From: an uncultured Eubacteriales bacterium
Lineage (GTDB): Bacteria; Bacillota; Clostridia; Oscillospirales; CAG-272
Reading direction: 5' to 3'
DNA: 24,899 bases
Assembly: GCA_900546635.1 (NCBI GenBank)
Contig: URDS01000027.1
Span: 1-24,899 of the forward strand
The notes below the pieces were generated by a model that saw only the letters and a program-made list of their open reading frames with translations, was not told the DNA's origin and searched no databases. The position numbers and the translations under genes were made by a program. Below are positions 13,562 through 21,567 of the stretch, in pieces. Each line of letters starts with the position of its first letter. Position 1 is the stretch's first letter.

Positions 13562-15775
13562 ATGCAGGTAGAAAAAATATCAAAACGGTATGACTGTGTA
13601 GTCGTCGGCGGAGGCCTTTCGGGCGTATGCGCCGCAATCGCGGCGGCGCGCCTTGGTTCTAAAATTGCGCTGATTAATAACCGGGGCTATATCGGGGGGA
13701 ACGCAAGCGCCGAGCATTATATCACGGTAAACGGCGCGACCGGCGCGCAGGAGTTTAACTTTTTTGCGCGTGAGGACGGCATTATTGAGGAAATTTTGTT
13801 GGAAAATCTGCACCGCAATCCACGGGGAAATCGGTATATCTGGGACGCTGTGCTGATGGATTTTATTTTTGCGGAAAAAAACATCGACCTCTATCTCAAT
13901 ACGACGGTTTACGCGGCCAATACCGAAAGCAACCGAATTGTTTCGGTTTCGGCGCTTTCTTCTTTGTGTGAGGAGCAGTATGAATTTGCGTCGGATGTTT
14001 TCATCGACGATACGGGCGACGGTACGCTCGGGTATCTTGCGGGCGCGGAATATATGACCGGGCGGGAGAGCCGCGCGGAATACGGCGAGATGATCGCGCC
14101 GGAGACGGCGGATCATTGGGTGCAGCCGAGCACGCTGATTTTTTACGGTACGGATACGGGCAAGCCGGTCAAATACATACCGCCGCATTTTGCCATGGAC
14201 ATCCGCAAAACGAAATTGCTGACCAACCGGGTCATTCCGCCGGATAACTTTGCGCGCAATCAGTGGTACTATGAACTGGGCGGCGATAAGGATCAGACGC
14301 GCGGGCTTACGGAGATTATGAACGAACAGCGCGCTTTCGTTTACGGCGTCTGGGACTATATCAAAAACAGCGGAAAATTCGAGGCGGAAAATTATGACCT
14401 CGCCTTTGTGTCTTCCATGCCCGCCAAGCGCGAGTGGCGCCGGCTGCGCGGAGATGTGGTGCTGACCGAAAACGATATTGTCAATCAGACGATTTTTGAG
14501 GATGTAATCGCTTACGGCGGTTGGTCGATCGACCTGCATGCGCTGGAGGGCGTCTATTCGGACGACATTCAGAACCGGCATTACATTCTAAAGGGGATTT
14601 TTGAAATTCCGCTGCGCGCCTGCTATTCCAAAAACGTGGAGAACCTGCTGGTTGCAAGCCGCTGCCTGTCTGCGTCGCATGTCGCGCACGGTTCCACACG
14701 TCTGATTGCGACGCTTGCCATGGTCGGTCATGCGGTCGGCGCGGCGGCGCATCTCTGCGCCAAACTCGGCGTGACGCCGCGCGAAATCTATACGGCGCAC
14801 ATGGATGAACTGCGCTTTTTGCTGACCAAAAACGACCACACGGTTTTGGGGTATCCTTATCGGGACAGCGCCGACCTTGCGCAAACGGCAAAGCTTTGCG
14901 TTTCCTCGGTCAAGCCCTCCGCGCTTCGGACGGCCGACGGCTATAAGGCGCTCGAATGCAACATGGCGCTCGTGCTGCCGGCGGGAAAACAGCTTTCGTC
15001 ACTCGAACTGCTTGTGCAGGCGGAGAGGGACACGGCGCTCTCCTATCGTCTCTATCTGCCGGCCAATCATGAAAGCTATAACCCCGAAACGCCGGTGTAT
15101 GAAAATCGGATTTCGATTTCCAAGACGGACGGCGAGGGAACGTGGGTATCGCTTCCGCTTGGCGGCGATGTGCAAAACCGGTATGTATTCATAGAGTTTG
15201 AAGAGAACAGCGCGCTTTCTTTGGCATACAGCCGTAAAATGCAGCCGATGGTGCTGACGCTTATCCGCAGAAAGAACGAGCGGGAAACCACATGGGATGT
15301 CGAGCGGCGCTGCGTTAAGGAATATATGTATCGTCAAACCGCGTTCAGCCTGTGTTTTGCGTGTCCCGGAGCCGAACTATACGCGCCGGAGCAGATGACC
15401 AACGGTTTCAAACGGCCCTATGACAATACCAATCTTTGGGTTTCGGACGATCGCGTGGACGGGGAATTTATCGAGATCACATTGGATGCGCCGCGCGCGC
15501 TTTCCTCGCTGGTGCTGACTTTTGATTCCTGCCTGAACCGGGTATACGGGAACTCGCACAGCTATGATTATAACGTCATGCCGGAAATCGTGCGGGATTT
15601 TGATGTGCTTGTAAAGGATGGGGAAGCCTACCGGCTTCTTTCCGAGATTCGGGACAATTATCGCCACGTCTGTACGGTTCCCCTGGATCAGGTCGTTTCC
15701 GACCGGGTCAAAATTTTGTTTCATGCGACAAACGGCGTGGAAAATGTCCGCGTGTTTGAGGTTTCTTTATATTAA
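13562..15775 (+). CDS. FAD-dependent oxidoreductase (FAD_oxidored family)
   Basis: This is a 737-residue protein. The N-terminal dinucleotide-binding fold is clear: VVVGGGLSGVCAAIAAARLG (14-33), then NRGYIGGNAS (40-49). The central part carries DVFIDDTGDGTLGYLAG (about 145-161), the ASRCLSASHVAHGS motif (about 364-377) and a closing ATLAMVGHAVGAAA segment, all typical of the FAD_oxidored (PF12831) family. Residues after about 430 form two beta-rich domains. The last (about 600-737) resembles a carbohydrate-binding jelly roll. No signal peptide is present, so it is cytoplasmic. The family occurs in gut bacteria near sugar catabolism, but the substrate is not known. A small flavin reductase gene follows 98 nt later and may be a redox partner. 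Confidence 0.85.
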   Translation: MQVEKISKRYDCVVVGGGLSGVCAAIAAARLGSKIALINNRGYIGGNASAEHYITVNGATGAQEFNFFAREDGIIEEILLENLHRNPRGNRYIWDAVLMDFIFAEKNIDLYLNTTVYAANTESNRIVSVSALSSLCEEQYEFASDVFIDDTGDGTLGYLAGAEYMTGRESRAEYGEMIAPETADHWVQPSTLIFYGTDTGKPVKYIPPHFAMDIRKTKLLTNRVIPPDNFARNQWYYELGGDKDQTRGLTEIMNEQRAFVYGVWDYIKNSGKFEAENYDLAFVSSMPAKREWRRLRGDVVLTENDIVNQTIFEDVIAYGGWSIDLHALEGVYSDDIQNRHYILKGIFEIPLRACYSKNVENLLVASRCLSASHVAHGSTRLIATLAMVGHAVGAAAHLCAKLGVTPREIYTAHMDELRFLLTKNDHTVLGYPYRDSADLAQTAKLCVSSVKPSALRTADGYKALECNMALVLPAGKQLSSLELLVQAERDTALSYRLYLPANHESYNPETPVYENRISISKTDGEGTWVSLPLGGDVQNRYVFIEFEENSALSLAYSRKMQPMVLTLIRRKNERETTWDVERRCVKEYMYRQTAFSLCFACPGAELYAPEQMTNGFKRPYDNTNLWVSDDRVDGEFIEITLDAPRALSSLVLTFDSCLNRVYGNSHSYDYNVMPEIVRDFDVLVKDGEAYRLLSEIRDNYRHVCTVPLDQVVSDRVKILFHATNGVENVRVFEVSLY

Positions 15776-15873
15776 CTGCCCGATCGCGGCATTTTGGAAA
15801 TTTTCAAATGCTTTTTGCATAGTTTAAGACGGGGTTTATCTACCGAATGAACGAAACCGACGGAGGATTTTTT

Positions 15874-16497
15874 ATGAAAAAAGTATTGCTGCTGAACGGC
15901 AGTCCGCACGAAAAGGGCTGCACTTATACCGCGCTCTGCGCGCTTGAAGCGGCGCTTCAAAAGCACGGGGTACAGACCGAGATTTATTGGCTCGGAAAGG
16001 AGCCTGTTGCCGGCTGTATTGCCTGCGGCGCCTGTGGAAAAACAGGAAAATGCATCTTTGACGACGGCGTGAATGCGCTGTTGCCGCGTTTGGATGAATT
16101 CGGCGCGATCGTGGCCGGTTCTCCCGTTTATTATGCGGGGGCAAGCGGTCAGCTGATTGCTTTTCTGGATCGGCTGTTCTATACAGGCGGCGCACGCATG
16201 GCCGGAAAGATCGCCGCTGCGGTCGTTTCCTGCCGCCGCGGCGGCGCCAGCGCGGCATTTGAGCAGATCAATACGTATTTCGGGATGAATAATATGGTGA
16301 TTGCCACCTCGCAGTACTGGAATCAGGTGCACGGGTCCTGTCCGGAGGATGTTCTGCGCGATGAGGAGGGGCTGCAGACCATGCGCACGCTCGGTGAAAA
16401 TATCGCCTGGCTGCTTCGTCTGATGGAAGCCGGCGCGCGCGCGGGAATCTGCCCGCCTGTATACGAGAAGAAAGTACGGACGAATTTCATACGATAA
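15874..16497 (+). CDS. NADPH-dependent FMN reductase / iron-sulfur flavoprotein-like
   Basis: This is a 207-residue protein. ATG 15874 is chosen because CGGAGG lies 7 nt upstream and the flavodoxin-like fold begins right away (MKKVLLLNGSPHEKGCTYTA, FMN phosphate loop). The cysteine cluster CIACGACGKTGKC (residues about 48-60) is the compact motif of iron-sulfur flavoproteins. SPVYYAGASGQLIAFLDRL (about 83-101) is the second flavin-binding region. It would transfer electrons from a reduced nicotinamide or ferredoxin to flavin acceptors. The clustered cysteines suggest an Fe-S centre, though many homologues keep them without one. It probably shares the transcript of the FAD oxidoreductase. Confidence 0.87.
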   Translation: MKKVLLLNGSPHEKGCTYTALCALEAALQKHGVQTEIYWLGKEPVAGCIACGACGKTGKCIFDDGVNALLPRLDEFGAIVAGSPVYYAGASGQLIAFLDRLFYTGGARMAGKIAAAVVSCRRGGASAAFEQINTYFGMNNMVIATSQYWNQVHGSCPEDVLRDEEGLQTMRTLGENIAWLLRLMEAGARAGICPPVYEKKVRTNFIR

Positions 16498-16521
16498 AAC
16501 GTCGAAAATAATCGAAAATGG

Positions 16522-16550
16522 TTGAAAAAGCGCGCGCATGGCGTTATAAT
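16522..16550 (+). promoter_or_regulatory. Sigma-A promoter of the small lipoprotein gene
   Basis: TTGAAA (16522-16527), a 17-nt spacer and TATAAT (16545-16550) lie 28 nt before the ATG. Just upstream, TCGAAAAT occurs with near-repeats (16502-16527) that could be an operator, but this is weak. Confidence 0.75.
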
Positions 16551-16577
16551 GAAATAAAAATGATTTCGGAGTAAGCT

Positions 16578-16985
16578 ATGAAACGCGCGCTGTCTGCTTT
16601 GCTGGCGATTTTTTTGCCGTTTTTTCTGTTTTCCTGCTCGGAAAGCGATTATACGCAGGCCGAAGGCTATCTTGTGTATTCCGAAACGTCGAAAACGACG
16701 GCGGAGCTTGCGCCGGATGCGCCGCAGACCGACGGCACGACTTTGCGTTCGGGGGAAGATGAAACGCATGCGCAGACTTCGGCGCGGCAAACGGAATGTC
16801 CGCCCGCACAGTCAAGCATCGACGTTTCCGAACCGCTTGCGGATGATGCGGATATGGTTTACATTACCCCGACTGGGACAAAATATCATTTTCGCGCTTC
16901 CTGCGCCGGTAAAAGCGCAATAGAGAAAAATTTGGCGGCGGCGCTTGCAGACGGATACGCACCCTGCAAAAGATGCGCCTCATAA
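16578..16985 (+). CDS. Small lipoprotein with a Cys-pair C-terminal domain
   Basis: This is a 135-residue protein. A signal peptide ends in a lipobox (FLFSC, Cys20). A polar Thr/Glu/Ala-rich linker spans about 25-90. The conserved C-terminal module is VYITPTGTKYHFRASCAG...GYAPCKRC (about 94-133). This YHxxxC...PCxxC pattern occurs at the ends of secreted nucleases and many small Firmicutes lipoproteins, and probably binds a metal through three cysteines and a histidine. The protein should sit on the outer face of the membrane. It is monocistronic: its own promoter lies upstream and a strong terminator downstream. The biological role is unknown. Confidence 0.82.
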   Translation: MKRALSALLAIFLPFFLFSCSESDYTQAEGYLVYSETSKTTAELAPDAPQTDGTTLRSGEDETHAQTSARQTECPPAQSSIDVSEPLADDADMVYITPTGTKYHFRASCAGKSAIEKNLAAALADGYAPCKRCAS

Positions 16986-16993
16986 ACGCAAAA

Positions 16994-17034
16994 CGGGCGG
17001 CTTCACAGTTGTGAAGCTGCCCGAATTTTTTTTG
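16994..17034. terminator. Strong intrinsic terminator between convergent genes
   Basis: CGGGCGGCTTCAC and GTGAAGCTGCCCG form a 13-bp stem (one G-T wobble) with an AGTT loop, followed by AATTTTTTTT on the plus strand. It ends the lipoprotein transcript. The stem could also serve the convergent amidohydrolase. Confidence 0.85.
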
Positions 17035-17086
17035 AAAGATCGCTTTTGAGACGATTGGCGGCTGTATATGGGGGCCGCGCGGCATG

Positions 17087-18655
17087 TCAGCGCCGGTACA
17101 GAACCGCGCCGCGGCGAATGGTTTGCAAAACCTGAATTTTTCGAATTTCCTCCGGCGGTACTGCCAGCGGATTGCGGTCGAGCAAAACGACATCCTCATA
17201 TTTTCCGGGCGCGAGCGTTCCTTTCTGCGCTTCCTCAAAATATTGGTAGGCCGCATTGCGGGTGACCGCGCGCAGCGCGTCGTATGCATCGATCCGTTCA
17301 TCGCTTCCGAGCGTCATACCGCTGCGCGTTTCGCGCACGGCTGCGCACCAGACGCTTTCCAGCATATCCGGCGCGATCACCGGCGCATCCTGGTGCAGGG
17401 TGAACAGAATGCCGGCTTCTTTGGCGGAACGCAGCGGGCTGATTTTGGAGGCGCGGTCAAATCCGAAGTTGGCGGCATGGGTATCGCCGAAATGGTAGAC
17501 ATGCGCGACAAAAAAAGAGGGGATCACGGACAGTTCCTTTACCTGTTTCAATTGATCGGTACCCAGCAGCTGCGCGTGAATCATCACGGGGCGGTTACCG
17601 GCGGCCGGACGAAGCGCGAGCGCCTGCAAAAACTGCTGTGCGGCGCGGTCTCCGTTACAGTGCGCCAAAAGCTGAAGATGGTTGTCCGCCGCAAAGCCGA
17701 CCGCACGCTCCACTTCCGCGTCGGTCATGGTTCCATAGCCGAAGTAGGGGGCGTCGCCGTCTTTTTCACGCGGCGTATAGGGGGTGCGCATCCAGGCGGT
17801 CCGGCCTTGCGGAGAACCGTCCAGGAAAATTTTCACGCCGCCGACCTTGAAGTTGCGGTGATAAACGCCCGCCTGATATTCGGCGAAATACGCGCCGAAA
17901 TCCGCCATTCCGGGATAGCCGACCACGTCGATTTGCAAAAGTCCGCGCTCCAAAAGCTTTTGCCAGATGGGAAGCAGTTCCGAGACCATCATTCCGTCCT
18001 GAACGGTTGTGATTCCGTAGGACAAATATTGCGACTGCGCCTGTTCATAGGCATGCAGCAGCTTTTCCGTGTCCGGCGCGGGGATTTGCCGAATCCGGCT
18101 GATAAAATCCGTCTCCTCCATATATCCGGTCGGAACGCCGTCTGTTTTTTCAATAAATCCGCCCGGTGCGGACGGCGTGTCGCCGCAAACGCCGAGCTTT
18201 TGCATGGCGGGGGTGTTGAATACGCCCATATGGCCGGACTTGTGCTGCAAGGCAAGCGGTCTGCCGCCGCTTACGCAGTCGAGCATGTCCGCGCGGAGCA
18301 GCCGTCCGTCGGCGCCAAGATCGAGGCCGCAGTTGACGGCCACAATCCATTCATCCGGACGCGGATTTGCCTTTTGAATATAGGCTTCTATTTTTTCACA
18401 GACCGCTTCTGCGCTGTCTAAGTCTTCGAGCGAGGGGCGCAGAAGCGCGTTTGCGCTGCCGGAGAAATGTCCGTGCGCATCGATAAAGGACGGCATGAGC
18501 GCAGCGCCGTCAAGGTTGATGATTTCGTCCGCCAAAACCGAGGGCGGCTCTCCGCAGCCCGTCGCGCAGATTTTCCCGTCCTCGCAAAACAGATAATCCG
18601 CCGTGCCGCCGCTTTCCATGGTCAGGATGGTGCCGCCGATATACAGACGCTTCAA
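17087..18655 (-). CDS. YtcJ-like amidohydrolase (Amidohydrolase_3)
   Basis: This is a 522-residue protein if it starts at the TTG at 18655, which follows AGAGG by about 9 nt. No ATG is available nearby, and the frame runs open to another TTG at 18697. Metal-binding features: HGH (61-63) in PSFIDAHGHFSG, GGVKIFLDGSPQGRTAWM, AHCNGDRAAQQF, IHAQLL and the late LHQDAPV. The C-terminal NAAYQYFEEAQKGTLAPGKYEDVVLLDRNPL returns to the beta-sandwich that flanks the TIM barrel. The family hydrolyses amides, formamides or related C-N bonds in the cytoplasm with one or two metals; the substrate is unpredictable. It is divergent from the YczE-like gene. Confidence 0.88.
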   Translation of the reverse strand: MKRLYIGGTILTMESGGTADYLFCEDGKICATGCGEPPSVLADEIINLDGAALMPSFIDAHGHFSGSANALLRPSLEDLDSAEAVCEKIEAYIQKANPRPDEWIVAVNCGLDLGADGRLLRADMLDCVSGGRPLALQHKSGHMGVFNTPAMQKLGVCGDTPSAPGGFIEKTDGVPTGYMEETDFISRIRQIPAPDTEKLLHAYEQAQSQYLSYGITTVQDGMMVSELLPIWQKLLERGLLQIDVVGYPGMADFGAYFAEYQAGVYHRNFKVGGVKIFLDGSPQGRTAWMRTPYTPREKDGDAPYFGYGTMTDAEVERAVGFAADNHLQLLAHCNGDRAAQQFLQALALRPAAGNRPVMIHAQLLGTDQLKQVKELSVIPSFFVAHVYHFGDTHAANFGFDRASKISPLRSAKEAGILFTLHQDAPVIAPDMLESVWCAAVRETRSGMTLGSDERIDAYDALRAVTRNAAYQYFEEAQKGTLAPGKYEDVVLLDRNPLAVPPEEIRKIQVLQTIRRGAVLYRR

Positions 18656-18708
18656 CAAATTTTTCCTCTTTTCCTTAAAAATAAAAAACTTTTGCAATTT
18701 TGCCGGAT

Positions 18709-18737
18709 TTTGTATCGACTTTTTCTACTGAATATGC
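18709..18737 (-). promoter_or_regulatory. Possible sigma-E-like promoter of the amidohydrolase gene
   Basis: On the minus strand GCATATT (18737-18731), a 14-nt spacer and GATACAAA (18716-18709) resemble the mother-cell sigma-E consensus (KMATATT, 13-15 nt, CATACAAT). It overlaps a candidate plus-strand promoter almost exactly. Confidence 0.3.
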
Positions 18738-18743
18738 TAAAAT
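18715..18743 (+). promoter_or_regulatory. Possible promoter of the YczE-like gene
   Basis: TCGACT (18715-18720), a 17-nt spacer and TAAAAT (18738-18743) lie about 130 nt before the start codon. The -35 matches TTGACA at only four positions. The leader between has no recognised riboswitch. Confidence 0.35.
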
Positions 18744-18878
18744 AACTTTGTGTTGCGCTTATGAACAAAAGTAAAACGCAATATGAATATTATGGATGGA
18801 AAATGCGAAAATCAAACGCTTTGGTTTTCAAACCCGCCTTGCCGGGCGTGTTTTTGTCAAGCATAACGGAGAATGCAA

Positions 18879-19562
18879 ATGAAAAAGATTTCAAAAATGA
18901 ACGAGGCCGCGTGGGTGCTCGGCATTGTGCTCTGCTCGCTGGGCGTGGCGCTCTGCACAAAAGCCGATTTCGGCCTTTCCATGATCGCGGCGCCCTCCTA
19001 TATTCTGCAAATTCGCCTGTCCGCGTTTTTTCCGTGGTACTCGCGCGGCGTGTCCGAATATATGTGGCAGGGACTGCTGTTGATTTTGCTGTGCGTGATA
19101 ATGCGCGGCTTTCAGTTTCGGTATTTGCTTTCTTTTTTTGCCGCGATGGTATTCGGTTATACGCTGGACGGATGGCTTTTTCTTTTCGGCGGCGGCGCCG
19201 CGTTTTCCGCGCTTTGGATGCGGATCGGCGCGCTGATTCTCGGCGAACTGATTACCGCGTTTGCCATTGCGTTCTATTTCCGGACGGATATGCCGATCCA
19301 GATTTATGACCTGCTGGTCAAGGAAATTTCAAAAAGCAGGGGGATCGAAATCAGCCGGGTGAAAAGGGTCAACGATCTTGTTATGCTGATCCTGTCCGTT
19401 TTGCTGGCGCTTTTGCTGAATCACAGCTTTCAGGGCGTGGGCGTCGGAACGGTGCTGATTACGCTTGTGAACGCGCCGCTGATTGCCGCGGCCGGCCGCC
19501 TGATTGACCGCGTTTGCAGCTTTGAGCCGCGTTTTCCGCGGCTGATCGCTATGCTGAAATAA
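18879..19562 (+). CDS. YczE/YitT-like integral membrane protein
   Basis: This is a 227-residue protein with about five to six transmembrane helices. ATG 18879 is preferred: GGAGA lies 7 nt upstream, whereas the in-frame ATG at 18873 overlaps that site. The early motif LGIVLCSLGVALCTKADFGLSMIAAPSYIL (about 14-43, helix with GVAL..KADFG) is the hallmark of the YczE/DUF6198 family, distantly related to YitT. Near the C-terminus, RVKRVNDLVMLILSVLLALLL (about 160-180) precedes a helix with GVGVGTVLITLVNAPLI. In Bacillus, YczE is a membrane protein needed for a natural-product pathway, but the wider family is uncharacterised. A strong terminator follows at 19575. Confidence 0.82.
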   Translation: MKKISKMNEAAWVLGIVLCSLGVALCTKADFGLSMIAAPSYILQIRLSAFFPWYSRGVSEYMWQGLLLILLCVIMRGFQFRYLLSFFAAMVFGYTLDGWLFLFGGGAAFSALWMRIGALILGELITAFAIAFYFRTDMPIQIYDLLVKEISKSRGIEISRVKRVNDLVMLILSVLLALLLNHSFQGVGVGTVLITLVNAPLIAAAGRLIDRVCSFEPRFPRLIAMLK

Positions 19563-19574
19563 TACGTCGCTTTG

Positions 19575-19601
19575 CCTCCGGGACCTCCCCGGAGGTTTTT
19601 T
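19575..19601 (+). terminator. Intrinsic terminator after the YczE-like gene
   Basis: CCTCCGGG (19575-19582) and CCCGGAGG (19588-19595) form an 8-bp G+C-rich stem with an ACCTC loop, followed by TTTTTTG. This is a classic rho-independent terminator that isolates spoIVA from the upstream gene. Confidence 0.88.
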
Positions 19602-19653
19602 GTTCTTTTTTTCGGCGCGGCCGCGGCGGAATTTATAGGACGCATTCTCTTTT

Positions 19654-19683
19654 GTCATAAATACAAGCCTTTGTTCATATTCA
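19654..19683 (+). promoter_or_regulatory. Sigma-E-type promoter of spoIVA
   Basis: GTCATAAA (19654-19661), a 14-nt spacer and CATATTCA (19676-19683) fit the mother-cell sigma-E consensus. The site is about 36 nt before the spoIVA ATG. spoIVA is under sigma-E control in Bacillus subtilis, so the match is what the gene predicts. Confidence 0.65.
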
Positions 19684-19718
19684 TGTACAAACGAAATTGT
19701 TTGAGCGGAGGAATGTAT

Positions 19719-21197
19719 ATGGCAGGCACGAGCATATATCAGGATATTGCAAAGCGGACGGGCGGGGACATTTATATCGGTGTCGTCGGACCGGTGCGCA
19801 CGGGAAAGTCTACGTTTATCAAAAAGTTCATGGAGGAACTGGTTTTACCGAATATTGAGGATGCGGACGCGCGTGCCCGTGCGCGCGATGAGCTTCCGCA
19901 GTCGGCCAGCGGCAAAACGGTCATGACGGCCGAACCGAAGTTTATTCCCGAAAGCGCCGCGCAGCTTCGGACGGCGGACGGCATGAAAATGCGCGTGAAA
20001 TTGGTTGACTGTGTTGGTTATCTTGTAGACGGCGCGCTCGGCGCGGAGGAGGACGGTTCGCCGCGAATGGTCAACACGCCGTGGGCAGCGGAGAAGATGG
20101 AGTTTTCAGCCGCGGCGCGGCTGGGGACGGAAAAAGTCATGCGGGAGCATTCAACCGTGGGCATTGTCGTCACGACCGACGGCTCTATAGGAGAGATTCC
20201 GCGTGAGAATTACGCCTCAGCCGAAGCGGAAATTATCGCGGAAATGAAAAAAAGTGAAAAACCGTTTATTATTCTGGTCAACTGTCAGAATCCCCACAGC
20301 GAGGAGGCGCAGATGCTCGGCCGCGCGCTGGAGGAAAAATACGGCGTCGCCGTTGCGCTGGTGAATTGCATGCAGCTGAGCGGCGAGGACATCGAGGGGA
20401 TACTCTCTATCCTCCTGCTGGAATTTCCGATTCGGCAGATCAATGTGGATCTGCCGGCATGGATCTGCGCTTTGGAGAGCGGTCATCCGTTCCGGGAGTC
20501 GGTTTATCGCAGTGTGCGGGATGCGGCCGTCTCGTTGGAGAAGATCGGAGAAATCCGCCGTGCGTTTGAAATGGGCATCAGCGAGGACTCAGGCGCCTAT
20601 TTTGAGTCTATGGAAACCGATCTCGGAAACGGAGCGGCGACGGTACGGCTGAGCGTGCCCAGCGAAAAGTATTTTGAGGTGCTTTCCGAACTGACGGGGA
20701 TGCAGATTGCCAATGATGCGGAACTGTTTGAGGCGTTTTATACGCTCTCGCAGACCAAGGCGCAGTATGATAAAGTGGCCGGAGCGCTTGCGGATGTGGA
20801 GCGGAAGGGATACGGTATCGTCATGCCGTCGGTTGAGGAGCTTGTGCTCAAGGAGCCGCAGATCGTCAAGCAGGCCGGCGGCTACGGCGTACGGCTTCGC
20901 GCCGCGGCGAAATCCATTCATATGATTAAAGCGGATATTGAAGCGGAAATCAATCCGATTGTGGGCAGCGAATCGCAGTCTGAGGAACTGGTGAAATACA
21001 TCAAATCCTCGGTGGGCAGCGAGCCGGAAAAGATTTGGGATACCAACATGCTTGGAAAATCACTCTACGAACTGGTCAATGAGGGACTGCACACCAAATT
21101 GCAGAATATTCCGGAGGACGCACAGAAACGCCTCTCCGAAACGCTTGAGCGTGTGATTAATGAGGGAAGCGGCGGCCTGATCTGTATCATCTTATAA
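19719..21197 (+). CDS. spoIVA: Stage IV sporulation protein A (coat morphogenetic ATPase)
   Basis: This is a 492-residue protein. ATG 19719 has GGAGG 7 nt upstream; the ATG at 19713 is too close to that site. The Walker A loop is GPVRTGKST (24-32) with Lys30, and Asp97 lies in KLVDCVGY. Thr70 (with Thr67) is in the switch region TVMTAEPKF. The middle and C-terminal domains run to the conserved end GGLICIIL. In spore formers SpoIVA hydrolyses ATP to polymerise on the outer forespore membrane, anchored by SpoVM, and forms the base of the coat; it also affects cortex formation. It stands alone between a terminator and a convergent junction, behind a sigma-E-like promoter, so expression in the mother cell is expected. 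No defect is visible. Confidence 0.97.
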   Translation: MAGTSIYQDIAKRTGGDIYIGVVGPVRTGKSTFIKKFMEELVLPNIEDADARARARDELPQSASGKTVMTAEPKFIPESAAQLRTADGMKMRVKLVDCVGYLVDGALGAEEDGSPRMVNTPWAAEKMEFSAAARLGTEKVMREHSTVGIVVTTDGSIGEIPRENYASAEAEIIAEMKKSEKPFIILVNCQNPHSEEAQMLGRALEEKYGVAVALVNCMQLSGEDIEGILSILLLEFPIRQINVDLPAWICALESGHPFRESVYRSVRDAAVSLEKIGEIRRAFEMGISEDSGAYFESMETDLGNGAATVRLSVPSEKYFEVLSELTGMQIANDAELFEAFYTLSQTKAQYDKVAGALADVERKGYGIVMPSVEELVLKEPQIVKQAGGYGVRLRAAAKSIHMIKADIEAEINPIVGSESQSEELVKYIKSSVGSEPEKIWDTNMLGKSLYELVNEGLHTKLQNIPEDAQKRLSETLERVINEGSGGLICIIL

Positions 21198-21218
21198 CCA
21201 ACTGACAATCTAAGAAAC

Positions 21219-21253
21219 CGCCCCGGCATTGTTTTGCAGTGCCGGGGCGTTTT
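21219..21253 (+). terminator. Intrinsic terminator of spoIVA
   Basis: CGCCCCGGCA (21219-21228) and TGCCGGGGCG (21240-21249) form a perfect 10-bp stem followed by TTTT. The leader of repeat copy C (CTTGTTGATAAAGATAA) begins directly after. Confidence 0.85.
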
Positions 21254-21291
21254 CAGCTTGTTGATAAAGATAAAAATTGAAAATAAAAAAT

Positions 21292-21413
21292 GTTTACAAG
21301 GCGGACAAGCGCCGCCTTGTAAACACCTTATGGGCGCGCGAGTGCCGCCGCAGGGCGGCGCGATGGCGCGAGCGAACGCGCCCTATCGTCGAAAAACCTT
21401 GGTTTTTCGGCGG
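21292..21413 (+). repeat. Convergent-junction structured repeat, copy C
   Basis: Same architecture as copy A: GTTTACAAGGCGG/CCGCCTTGTAAAC, then GCCGCC-GCAG-GGCGGC, a G+C-rich arm, and CGTCGAAAAACC-TT-GGTTTTTCGGCG. Stem sequences are held while loops differ from copies A and B (ATT to GCAG, AA to TT). It is in tandem with copy D. Confidence 0.88.
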
Positions 21414-21416
21414 AAA

Positions 21417-21533
21417 AAGGCGGACAAGCGCCGCCTTGTAAACACCTTACGGGCGCGCGAGTGCCGCCGCAGGGCGGCGCGACGGCGCGAGCGAACGCGC
21501 CCCATCGTCGCAAAACCAAGGTTTTTCGACGGT
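21417..21533 (+). repeat. Convergent-junction structured repeat, copy D (tandem with C)
   Basis: A second direct copy begins at AAGGCGGACAAGCG, lacking the first few bases of the outer arm, and runs to GGTTTTTCGACGG. Its last stem has one mismatch (CGTCGCAAAACC). It is nearly identical to copy C over more than 90 nt, which points to recent tandem duplication or an assembly join at the repeat. Confidence 0.88.
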
Positions 21534-21537
21534 TACA

Positions 21538-21567
21538 ATCAGACAGAAATCATATTTTCTGTCTGAT
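21538..21567. terminator. Terminator overlapping the end of the DUF6514-like gene
   Basis: ATCAGACAGAAA (21538-21549) and TTTCTGTCTGAT (21556-21567) form a perfect 12-bp stem. The right arm lies inside the last codons of the minus-strand gene. Again a hairpin directly abuts a repeat copy. Confidence 0.65.

Noticed and set aside
17084..18421. A 445-codon plus-strand frame
   Set aside because: It is antisense to the amidohydrolase, which has all its metal motifs; the plus frame has none.
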